From Pseudomonadota bacterium (lineage in GTDB: Bacteria; Pseudomonadota; Alphaproteobacteria; Sphingomonadales; Sphingomonadaceae), in the NCBI GenBank assembly GCA_023426225.1, contig JAFABD010000150.1, positions 1-12,568 of the forward strand: a stretch of DNA of 12,568 nucleotides. The letters run 5' to 3'. Position 1 is the stretch's first letter. Each line of letters opens with the position of its first letter. The translations under genes were made by a program, and so were the position numbers. Shown piece by piece: positions 1 through 6,637 of this stretch. The notes beneath the pieces were generated by a model. It ran no database searches and was not told the DNA's origin. It saw nothing but the letters and a program-made list of their open reading frames with translations.

Positions 1-11
1 GTCTTTGCCAT
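1..11 (-). CDS. Probable first codons of a minus-strand gene that runs off the left edge
   Basis: Read on the minus strand, an ATG at 11-9 is followed by GCA AAG and then AC at the edge, so the protein would start Met-Ala-Lys-Thr. A good Shine-Dalgarno sequence (AAGGAAG) lies 7 nt upstream of this ATG, which is the main evidence. The gene would be co-directional with and downstream of the aldehyde dehydrogenase. From memory, several zinc-dependent alcohol dehydrogenases (AdhP type) begin MAKT, and an alcohol dehydrogenase beside an aldehyde dehydrogenase would make sense, but four residues cannot establish identity. The start is moderately supported; the product is a guess. Confidence 0.4.
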
Positions 12-46
12 TGCAACGCTTCCTTTGTCTCGTTTGCCAATCATGG

Positions 47-85
47 CCCCTGCCGCGGCGGCTGACCGGAGCCGCGCGGCAGGGG
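47..85 (-). other. GC-rich hairpin between the aldehyde dehydrogenase and the next gene
   Basis: The arms (47-63 and 70-85) pair over about 16 bp with one bulged G around a 6-nt loop. It follows the 89-120 hairpin on the minus transcript and ends about 20 nt before the Shine-Dalgarno of the gene starting at 11. There is no T-run, so it may be a pause, an RNA-stability element or a Rho-dependent end rather than a classical intrinsic terminator. Confidence 0.5.
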
Positions 86-88
86 GAC

Positions 89-120
89 GCACCCCGTTAA
101 CGCGGGGACGAACGGGGTGC
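89..120 (-). terminator. Candidate terminator hairpin downstream of the aldehyde dehydrogenase
   Basis: A perfect 10-bp inverted repeat (GCACCCCGTT at 89-98, AACGGGGTGC at 111-120) surrounds a 12-nt loop. It begins 11 nt after the dehydrogenase stop codon (132-134) on the minus strand. No U-tract follows on the minus strand, so termination is inferred from position and stem strength only. Confidence 0.5.
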
Positions 121-131
121 GGGGGTGCGGA

Positions 132-1655
<1,524 letters not shown>

Positions 1656-1766
1656 TGTGCCTGGTCCTCTTCCTGGGGGTTGCTGCGCCCTTCTCGGCGG
1701 GCGCTTCACTGACAATCCTAGCCGCGGGCGCGTGCGCGGGAAGCGGCAGCGCCGACGTTACGGCTC

Positions 1767-1794
1767 CCGACTGTCTCACCGTTGAGACAGTCGG
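1767..1794. promoter_or_regulatory. Perfect 12-bp-arm palindrome, probable operator of the aldehyde dehydrogenase gene
   Basis: The arms CCGACTGTCTCA (1767-1778) and TGAGACAGTCGG (1783-1794) are perfectly complementary around the 4-nt centre CCGT. The core TGTCTCA-N4-TGAGACA is AT-richer than its surroundings and has the symmetry expected for a dimeric Fis-type helix-turn-helix protein. It lies 15 nt beyond the regulator's stop codon and about 125 bp upstream of the dehydrogenase start codon. It could also form an RNA hairpin ending the regulator transcript, but there is no T-run. I found no convincing GG-N10-GC sigma-54 promoter between it and the dehydrogenase. Confidence 0.6.
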
Positions 1795-1809
1795 CCGCGA
1801 CACGCCGGC

Positions 1810-2769
1810 TCACGGCCGCAACCCGGCCCGCGCCATCCGTCGATACAGCGTCGCACGCCCGATCCCCAGCAGCCGCGCCGCCTCGCTCGCATTGCCGCCC
1901 GCCTGCGCCAGCGCGCGGCGCAGCACCGCGCGATCGCCGTCGCCGAACGACGGCGCCTCGCGCGATCCCAGCAGTTGCTCGACCGGACGCGGCTCGATGA
2001 AACGCGCCTCGCCCAGCCCCAGCTTGAGCCGCGCCGCGCGCGTCGCGCCGACCACCAGCCCGTCGCGATCGGTGGCCAGCAGCGCGGTGCCGCTCGCCGC
2101 GTCGTCGGCCAGGAAGATGATCCGCGCATCGGCGAAATGGCGGCAGAAATAGTCGCGCTCGATCCGCCGCGCCGCCTCGCGCACCAGCCCCGCGATCATC
2201 TCGGCGAGCGCCGGGCCGTGATCGTCGCGGCAACTCGACACGTCGAGCGCGGCGACGAGCTGGCCGTGCGGGTCGTGCACGGGCGCGTCCATGCAGCTGA
2301 TGCCGATGTTGCGGCTGGCGAAATGCTGGTCGCGATGGATGACGACCGGCTGGCGTTCGAACAGGCAGGTGCCGATGCCGTTGGTGCCCTCGGCATCCTC
2401 GCCCCAGCGCGCGCCCTCGCTCAGCCCGGCGCGAGCAAAGATCTCACCGTCCGACTCGGCGACGCGACGCTCCAGGATCACGCCCTCGGCATCGCTCAGC
2501 ATCACGCCGCACCCCGAACGCCCGACCGATCGGAACATCTGGTCGAGCACCGGCGCCGCGACCGCCAGCAACGGCTCGCGCTCGGCCCGCCGCTGGGCGA
2601 GCGCCGCGGCACCGATCAGGTCGCGCTTGGGGGGGGATGCCGGGTCGAGCCGGTGGCGCAGCGCCGAACGGCACCACGATGCCGCGATCGGCGAGACCGC
2701 GGCGCTGCTCGCCGACTGAACCGCGCCGAGGACGCGCTCGGCATGGCGATTGCTGCCCATGTGGGTCAT
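1810..2769 (-). CDS. GAF and Fis-type HTH transcriptional regulator, AcoR-like but without an AAA+ domain
   Basis: A 319-residue cytoplasmic regulator. Residues about 70-200 form a GAF-like sensor domain with the AcoR-family signature WGEDAEGTNGIGT (122-134) and a following DAPVHDPHGQLVAALDVS block. Residues about 280-317 form a Fis-type helix-turn-helix (GGNASEAARLLGIGRATLYRRM). Known AcoR activators have an AAA+ sigma-54-interacting domain of about 230 residues (GAFTGA loop, Walker motifs) between these parts; here only about 80 residues lie between, with no such motif, so a sigma-54 activator role is unlikely. The ATG at 2769 has GGAGAGGA a few bases upstream; a second in-frame ATG at 2760 is possible. 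The gene precedes the aldehyde dehydrogenase in the same direction, so it probably controls that gene in response to a small effector bound by GAF. Whether it activates or represses is unknown. Confidence 0.85.
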   Translation of the reverse strand: MTHMGSNRHAERVLGAVQSASSAAVSPIAASWCRSALRHRLDPASPPKRDLIGAAALAQRRAEREPLLAVAAPVLDQMFRSVGRSGCGVMLSDAEGVILERRVAESDGEIFARAGLSEGARWGEDAEGTNGIGTCLFERQPVVIHRDQHFASRNIGISCMDAPVHDPHGQLVAALDVSSCRDDHGPALAEMIAGLVREAARRIERDYFCRHFADARIIFLADDAASGTALLATDRDGLVVGATRAARLKLGLGEARFIEPRPVEQLLGSREAPSFGDGDRAVLRRALAQAGGNASEAARLLGIGRATLYRRMARAGLRP

Positions 2770-2835
2770 GCGTTCCTCTCCGCCACGCAGCATGATTGCA
2801 GCGAACGGAAAGGTCAAATTGGATGAATCCCGGAT

Positions 2836-2865
2836 CTGCGTCCGGATCTCGCGATCCGGACGCAG
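2836..2865. repeat. Perfect 13-bp inverted repeat (hairpin) in the divergent promoter region
   Basis: CTGCGTCCGGATC (2836-2848) and GATCCGGACGCAG (2853-2865) flank the 4-nt loop TCGC. It starts 67 nt upstream of the GAF/Fis regulator's start codon, so on the minus strand it could lie in that gene's leader or overlap its promoter. A further copy of CGGATC at 2831-2836 adjoins the left arm. It could be an operator, an RNA hairpin or a dispersed palindromic repeat. Confidence 0.6.
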
Positions 2866-3146
2866 CGCCCATGCCGATCTGTCGGACGTCCTCCGCCACC
2901 GCGATCCGCCCCACTCGGCTCGAGCAGGCGACGGTTCCCCGGTGTCCGGCAAGGACGGCAGGGCGGGCCGGTATGGGCCGGCTCCCCGCACACGGCGCTC
3001 GCCACCCCGGACGGCGCGCGCATCCCCCGCGCGGACGGGAACCGGAACCGCCATGGCACAGGGGGATACAGCGCGCCGGGCGCGCACCGCTTGCTCCGCG
3101 CGCCTAAGCGGGCTAGCCCGTAACGAGTCAACCAGCGCGATGCGCC

Positions 3147-3173
3147 TGAGACAGGCTGGCCCGAAATTGAGAC
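3147..3173 (+). promoter_or_regulatory. Direct repeat of TGAGAC with 21-bp spacing before the AraC-family gene
   Basis: TGAGACA (3147-3153) and TGAGAC (3168-3173) lie in the same orientation, 21 bp or two helical turns apart, a geometry often used by AraC-family proteins. The second copy overlaps the probable Shine-Dalgarno region of the AraC-family gene (start 3181). The same heptamer forms each arm of the 1767-1794 palindrome. A regulatory role is inferred; the repeat itself is seen directly. Confidence 0.4.
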
Positions 3174-3180
3174 GAAATTC

Positions 3181-4251
3181 ATGGAACCCCGCGTGAAACC
3201 GGCCAATCCGGTCCCGGGTTTCACCTTCGACGGCACCGGACACACGCCGCAGGAAGCACTCGAGGTGTGGCGCGCGGCGGTCCGGCTGCTGTTCGATGTC
3301 GAGCCGCTGGGCATCCGCCCGTTCAACGCGACGGTGAACAGCTACAAGATCGGCCCGATGCTGTTCGGCCGCGCGCGGTCGACCGCCCAGCGCTTCATCC
3401 GCGACGAGCATGTGCTGGCGCGCGGCGGCGACCATCATGTGCTGATCCAGCTCTACGTGAAGGGCGGCTATCGCGGCACCGCGGGCAGCGCCCCGATCGA
3501 GATCCGGCCCGGCGACATCTGCGTGCTCGACCTGGCCAGCACCTTCCGCACCGAAGCCGATGCGTTCGACAATCTCAACATGGCGGTGCCGCGGACGCTG
3601 CTCGGCGCGCGGCTGCCGAACATGGAGGGGCTGCACGGCCTCGTCCTGCCGCGCGAACGCGGAATGACGCAGCTGCTCGGCCGTCACCTGCTCGCGATGG
3701 ACGAGATCGTTCCCGAGCTCGAGGCGGAGCAGGCCGACGACCTCGTCGACGCCACCGTCGCGCTGCTTGCCGCGACGCTCCGCCGCGCGGTCTACAAGCG
3801 CGGGCGCAGCGAGGCGGTCGACGATTCGGTCGCGCTGGCGATCCGGCGCTATATCGACGCCAACCTCGCCGACCCCGCGCTCGGCGCCCCGGCGATCGCG
3901 CGGCGCTTCGGCGTATCGCGCGCGACGCTCTACCGGCTGTTCTCGCGCTATGGCAGCATCGCCGATTATATCCGTCGCGAACGGCTCCGCCGCGCCTTCC
4001 AGGATCTGCGCCAGGGTTCGGACCGCCGCGTCCATGTCGGCCGCGTCGCGCGGCGCTGGGGGTTCGGCAGCGATGCCAGCTTCGCGCGCGCCTTTCGCGC
4101 GACCTATGGCATGAGCCCGACCGAGGCGCGCAGCGCCGCCGCGGCCGCGACGGGTGGCGAGGCATCGGCAAGCCGTTCCAACCCGCTCGTCGACTGGTTC
4201 GCGGCGCGGGCCGATGGCGACCATGCGGTTGACGACGCCAAGCGGGGATAG
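3181..4251 (+). CDS. AraC-family transcriptional regulator with AraC_binding_2-type sensor domain
   Basis: A 356-residue cytoplasmic regulator. Residues about 40-200 resemble the AraC_binding_2 (FeaR/NphR-type) effector domain, with the cupin-like core around HVLIQLYVKGGYRG and IEIRPGDICVLDL. Residues about 215-318 form the double helix-turn-helix: the first in APAIARRFGVSRATLYRLF (236-254), the second in VGRVARRWGFGSDASFARAF (287-306), ending with the usual YGMSPTEAR. The last 40 residues are low-complexity. The start ATG at 3181 has GAGACG 6 nt upstream. It is divergent from the aldehyde dehydrogenase regulator. FeaR, a relative, controls an aldehyde dehydrogenase, so a link to the adjacent module is possible. 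Alternatively it is unrelated or autoregulatory. Its effector is unknown. Confidence 0.9.
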   Translation: MEPRVKPANPVPGFTFDGTGHTPQEALEVWRAAVRLLFDVEPLGIRPFNATVNSYKIGPMLFGRARSTAQRFIRDEHVLARGGDHHVLIQLYVKGGYRGTAGSAPIEIRPGDICVLDLASTFRTEADAFDNLNMAVPRTLLGARLPNMEGLHGLVLPRERGMTQLLGRHLLAMDEIVPELEAEQADDLVDATVALLAATLRRAVYKRGRSEAVDDSVALAIRRYIDANLADPALGAPAIARRFGVSRATLYRLFSRYGSIADYIRRERLRRAFQDLRQGSDRRVHVGRVARRWGFGSDASFARAFRATYGMSPTEARSAAAAATGGEASASRSNPLVDWFAARADGDHAVDDAKRG

Positions 4252-4269
4252 GCAGTGCCCAAGGATTCG

Positions 4270-4296
4270 TTGCTTCCGCGCGCGACGCTCTAAAAT
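4270..4296 (+). promoter_or_regulatory. Candidate promoter of the serine acetyltransferase operon
   Basis: TAAAAT (4291-4296) matches five of six -10 consensus positions and sits in a short AT-rich patch that stands out from the GC-rich surroundings. TTGCTT (4270-4275) is a possible -35, with a short 15-nt spacer. Transcription would begin near 4303, just after the AraC-family stop codon, giving a leader of about 100 nt before the first Shine-Dalgarno. Confidence 0.45.
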
Positions 4297-4320
4297 AATC
4301 TTGTGTGCCGGTTCGCCGCG

Positions 4321-4347
4321 CCGTGCGCCCGTCCTGCGGGGGCACGG
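4321..4347 (+). promoter_or_regulatory. First hairpin in the serine acetyltransferase leader
   Basis: CCGTGCGCCC (4321-4330) pairs with GGGGGCACGG (4338-4347) over 10 positions with one G-G mismatch and a 7-nt loop. It lies in the predicted untranslated leader between the candidate promoter and the leader peptide. I do not recognise it as a member of a known riboswitch family. Confidence 0.45.
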
Positions 4348-4361
4348 ATCGTCGGCCGGTC

Positions 4362-4382
4362 CCCGTCCCCCAATGGGGCGGG
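4362..4382 (+). promoter_or_regulatory. Second leader hairpin next to the Shine-Dalgarno of the leader peptide
   Basis: CCCG-T-CCCC (4362-4370, T4366 bulged) pairs with GGGGCGGG (4375-4382) over 8 bp with loop CAAT. The stem can extend weakly outwards. Its right arm overlaps GGGCG (4380-4384), which could instead pair with CGCCC (4402-4406) and enclose the Shine-Dalgarno at 4392-4398. The two folds are mutually exclusive, so a switch is conceivable. There is no T-run after the stem. Confidence 0.45.
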
Positions 4383-4406
4383 CGCCAGCATAAGGAAGCG
4401 TCGCCC

Positions 4407-4487
4407 ATGCCGTTGTTCGATTGCCCCACCCCGCTTCCCGCCCGCGGCATGCCCCGCCGGATCGCGGCGATGCGGGTGCCGGGCTAG
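4407..4487 (+). CDS. Putative 26-residue leader peptide upstream of the serine acetyltransferase
   Basis: A short reading frame starting MPLFDCPTPL and ending MRVPG, with a TAG stop at 4485-4487. Its ATG has one of the best Shine-Dalgarno sequences in the window (AAGGAAG, 4392-4398, 8 nt away), whereas the serine acetyltransferase ATG, only 4 nt after this stop, has no clear site of its own. This suggests that enzyme translation is coupled to translation of the peptide. The peptide has one cysteine codon (residue 6) and an arginine-rich second half; it has no signal peptide or membrane segment. A sensing role for cysteine or translation state is inference. It could alternatively be a fortuitous frame, and I do not recognise a family. 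Confidence 0.5.
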   Translation: MPLFDCPTPLPARGMPRRIAAMRVPG

Positions 4488-4491
4488 ACCG

Positions 4492-5466
4492 ATGGCCGCC
4501 GACAACCCCTTCCCCCGCACCGACTTCGCCCCCGAACTCGACGTCGCGCTCGCCGGTCTCGCGGCGGCGCGGGCGGCGTGGCGTGACGGTCGCCACGGCC
4601 ATCCCGGCCGACCGCCGGCGGCGCATTTCCCCGCCCCCGCCGCGCTCGCCACCGCGATCCACCACCTCGCCGCCGCACTCTACCCGGTACGGCTCGGCGG
4701 CTATCGCGGCGATGTCGCGGGCGAGGACGGCTTCGTCGCCGAACGGCTGGCACAGGCGCTCGCGATCCTGCGCACCCAGATCGCGCGCGAGTTCGATTAT
4801 TGGCAGGCCGAAAATGACGCGGCGTTCGACGAGGATCAGGCCGAACGCATCGTGCGGCTGTTCGCGCACACGCTCGCCGACGTCCGGTCGCTGATCGACA
4901 GCGACGTCGAGGCCGCGTTCGTCGGCGACCCCGCCGCGCGCAGCACCGACGAGATCCTTATCAGCTATCCCGGCGCGATCGCGATGCTCCACCACCGCAT
5001 CGCGCACGAGCTGCACAAGCTCGGCGCCGCGATCGTCGCGCGGATCATCTCCGAACTCGCCAACGCGCGCACGGGGGTCGACATCCATCCGGGCGCGACG
5101 ATCGGCCCGCGTTTCTTCATCGACCACGGCACCGGCGTCGTCATCGGCGAGACCGCGATCATCGGCGCCAATGTCCGCGTCTATCAGCACGTCACGCTCG
5201 GCGCGCGCACGCCGCTGGGGCTCGCCCCCGTCGGTCCGCGCGACCGCTATGCGCGCCACCCGATCGTCGAGGACGACGTGATCCTCTATGCCGGCGCGAC
5301 GATCCTCGGCCGCGTGACGATCGGCCGCGGCAGCACGATCGGCGGCAATGTCTGGCTGTTGCGCGACGTGCCCGCGGGCAGCGTCGTCGTCCAGCCCGAG
5401 GCGATCCGGCTCGATCCGCTCGCCGGGCGCGAACTCGCCGCCGAACTGCGCGGGGGACAGCCGTGA
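4492..5466 (+). CDS. epsC: Serine O-acetyltransferase, EpsC type
   Basis: A 324-residue cytoplasmic enzyme that transfers an acetyl group from acetyl-CoA to L-serine, giving O-acetylserine for cysteine synthesis by CysK/CysM. The N-terminal half (about 1-180) is helical and carries the EpsC-type ISYPGAIAMLHHRIAHELH segment. Residues about 190-300 form the left-handed beta-helix of hexapeptide repeats (VDIHPGATIG, GVVIGETAIIGANVRV, ATILGRVTIGRGSTIG). By comparison with E. coli CysE, D146, D211-H212 (FIDHGTG) and H256 (RHPIVEDDV) are the expected catalytic and substrate residues, and all are present. The long N-terminus and short C-terminal tail suit EpsC rather than classical CysE. The ATG at 4492 follows the leader peptide stop by 4 nt, and the stop overlaps the next gene. 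A longer frame reaches back to 4303, but its extension is low in quality and overlaps the hairpins. Confidence 0.93.
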   Translation: MAADNPFPRTDFAPELDVALAGLAAARAAWRDGRHGHPGRPPAAHFPAPAALATAIHHLAAALYPVRLGGYRGDVAGEDGFVAERLAQALAILRTQIAREFDYWQAENDAAFDEDQAERIVRLFAHTLADVRSLIDSDVEAAFVGDPAARSTDEILISYPGAIAMLHHRIAHELHKLGAAIVARIISELANARTGVDIHPGATIGPRFFIDHGTGVVIGETAIIGANVRVYQHVTLGARTPLGLAPVGPRDRYARHPIVEDDVILYAGATILGRVTIGRGSTIGGNVWLLRDVPAGSVVVQPEAIRLDPLAGRELAAELRGGQP

Positions 5467-6272
5467 ACGCGCCCTTCGCCCCGCGCTTTCCCGCGCTCCG
5501 TCGCGCCGGCTGCGCGCCCGAGCGTCCGCCGCGCCCGGTGGTCGGGGTGCTGTGCTGCAACGAGACCACCGATCGTCCGATCCAGGCGGTCGCCAGCCGC
5601 TTCATCGAGCCGCTCGGCGCGCTGTCGGGCGCGACGGTGCTGCTCGTCCCCGCGCTGGCTGATGCGGCAGATATCTGCAGCCTTGCCGCCCGGCTCGACG
5701 GGCTGCTGCTCACCGGCTCGCGCTCGAATGTCGCGGCGGCGCGCTATGGCGGCTGCCCGCTCGCCGAGGACCGGCTCGACGAACAGCGGGACGAGGTCGC
5801 ACTGGCGCTCGCCGGGTGCATGATCGAACGCGGCAAGCCTGTGTTCGGCATCTGCCGCGGGCTTCAGGAGCTCAACGTGCTGTTCGGCGGCACGCTGCGC
5901 GGCGACCTCGACGCACATCTGCGCCATGCCCCCGGCGCGGGCTATGACGCGCTGTTCGAACACGGCCATGACGTCGCCTTCGCCGATGACGGGCTTCTCG
6001 CGCGCGCGACGGGCGCCCGGCGGCTGACGGTCAATTCGGTCCACGAACAGGGGATCGACCGGCTCGGCGGCGGGCTGTCGGTCGAGGCGATCGCGGTCGA
6101 CGACGGGCTGACCGAGGCGTTCTCGGCGAACCCGTGCGGCGGCCCGGTGGTCGCGGTGCAATGGCATCCCGAATGGAACGCCGCCGCCACGCCGGGAGGC
6201 CGCGCCTTTTTCGGGCTGTTCGGCGACGCGCTGCGCACCCAGGCGCAGCGGAGCTGGGCGGCCGGCTGCTAG
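5463..6272 (+). CDS. PuuD-like gamma-glutamyl hydrolase (class I glutamine amidotransferase fold, peptidase C26)
   Basis: A 269-residue cytoplasmic hydrolase predicted to cleave a gamma-glutamyl amide bond. The nucleophile is C131 in GICRGLQELNVLFGG, and the triad is completed by H235 and E237 in VQWHPEWN. The oxyanion-region LTGSRSNV and the block VNSVHEQG also match E. coli PuuD (gamma-glutamyl-GABA hydrolase) as I recall it. The GTG start at 5463 overlaps the serine acetyltransferase stop (GTGA), so the two are translationally coupled. There is an N-terminal extension of about 25 residues relative to PuuD, with adjacent cysteines C31-C32. No other putrescine-pathway (Puu) gene is seen nearby. 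The substrate may therefore be another gamma-glutamyl compound, for example one related to glutathione or cysteine; that is inference. It ends 3 nt before the convergent gene at 6276. Confidence 0.88.
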   Translation: MNAPFAPRFPALRRAGCAPERPPRPVVGVLCCNETTDRPIQAVASRFIEPLGALSGATVLLVPALADAADICSLAARLDGLLLTGSRSNVAAARYGGCPLAEDRLDEQRDEVALALAGCMIERGKPVFGICRGLQELNVLFGGTLRGDLDAHLRHAPGAGYDALFEHGHDVAFADDGLLARATGARRLTVNSVHEQGIDRLGGGLSVEAIAVDDGLTEAFSANPCGGPVVAVQWHPEWNAAATPGGRAFFGLFGDALRTQAQRSWAAGC

Positions 6273-6275
6273 GCG

Positions 6276-6533
6276 TCAGCCGTCGAAATCGTCGGCCAGG
6301 TCCATAAAGCTGCGCGCCGCTTCGCGGTCGGCCGCGGCCTCGAACGCATCGTCGGGCGCCGGTGCGGCGCCGAGCATATAGAGCAGCGCCCACAGCCCGA
6401 ACCGGCGCCCGCGATCCTGTTCCAGCCCGAAATCGACGCGCAGCCGGTCGAGCCCGGTTTCCAGCGCGCCGGGCGCGATCGCGCCGATCTCGGCGGTGCC
6501 GAAATAGCGCAGCAGCAGATCCTCGAAATCCAT
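6276..6533 (-). CDS. Conserved-looking 85-residue protein of unknown function
   Basis: A short soluble, acidic protein (MDFEDLLLRYFGTAEIG at the start, MDLADDFDG at the end) with no signal peptide, membrane helix or cysteine. The composition looks like a real protein: hydrophobic residues are spaced as in amphipathic helices and there are two tryptophan/tyrosine-containing hydrophobic stretches (FGLWALLYMLG, about 46-56). I recall similar unnamed small proteins in sphingomonads but cannot assign a function. The ATG at 6533 lacks a strong Shine-Dalgarno. It lies 104 nt downstream of the SulP gene in the same direction, but a terminator-like hairpin separates them, so it may have its own promoter or depend on read-through. 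It is convergent with the PuuD-like gene, 3 nt apart. Confidence 0.75.
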   Translation of the reverse strand: MDFEDLLLRYFGTAEIGAIAPGALETGLDRLRVDFGLEQDRGRRFGLWALLYMLGAAPAPDDAFEAAADREAARSFMDLADDFDG

Positions 6534-6583
6534 CGCCGCGCTCTGGGCGATCCGCGCGCCGGGGGCAAGCCGCCCCGACGCAA

Positions 6584-6615
6584 GAACGCCGTGGCGCGCG
6601 GGCACCACGGCGTTC
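6584..6615 (-). terminator. Probable terminator hairpin after the SulP transporter gene
   Basis: A perfect 11-bp inverted repeat (GAACGCCGTGG, 6584-6594; CCACGGCGTTC, 6605-6615) flanks a 10-nt loop. It begins 22 nt after the SulP stop codon on the minus strand. The minus transcript continues with CUUGCG, not a real U-tract, so termination is probable from position and stem strength rather than proven. Confidence 0.55.
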
Positions 6616-6637
6616 CCCTCATCGGCCCCTGACCGGA

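Larger units (their letters stand above)
2770..3180. other. Divergent intergenic region, 411 nt, no convincing gene
   Basis: This separates the minus-strand GAF/Fis regulator from the plus-strand AraC-family gene and must carry both promoters. A TTGACC hexamer on the minus strand (2812-2817) is a possible -35 for the regulator, but no good -10 follows. It contains a perfect hairpin at 2836-2865, a 12-bp palindrome CGGGCTAGCCCG at 3109-3120, and TGAGAC half-sites at 3147 and 3168. Short open frames here have no recognisable domain and no good ribosome binding site. The middle (about 2870-3100) is very GC-rich and I see nothing definite in it. Confidence 0.6.

Noticed and set aside
3..65. End of a plus-strand gene at the left edge, in a frame closing at 63-65
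   Set aside because: The translation looks unlike the other proteins of this GC-rich window, and the minus-strand start with a good ribosome binding site explains the region better.
1656..1766. Sigma-54 promoter for the aldehyde dehydrogenase
   Set aside because: No GG-N10-GC element with reasonable flanks was found on the minus strand between the palindrome and the start codon.
3109..3126. GCTAGCCCGT at 3112-3121, repeated at 11117-11126, as a dispersed regulatory element
   Set aside because: A 10-nt match in unrelated contexts in a 12.5-kb GC-rich window may be chance, and the flanks do not match.
2750..3196. Plus-strand frame of 148 codons in the divergent intergenic region
   Set aside because: No domain, Arg/Pro-rich, no ribosome binding site, and it overlaps both regulator starts.
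4303..4491. N-terminal extension of the serine acetyltransferase back to 4303
   Set aside because: The added 63 residues are low-complexity, overlap two hairpins and the well-placed leader frame, and are not expected in the family.
1810..5259. Minus-strand open frame of 1149 codons crossing the regulator, the AraC-family gene and epsC
   Set aside because: Only the last 319 codons encode recognisable domains. The upstream part is antisense to well-supported genes and has low-complexity composition, so the start at 2769 is used.
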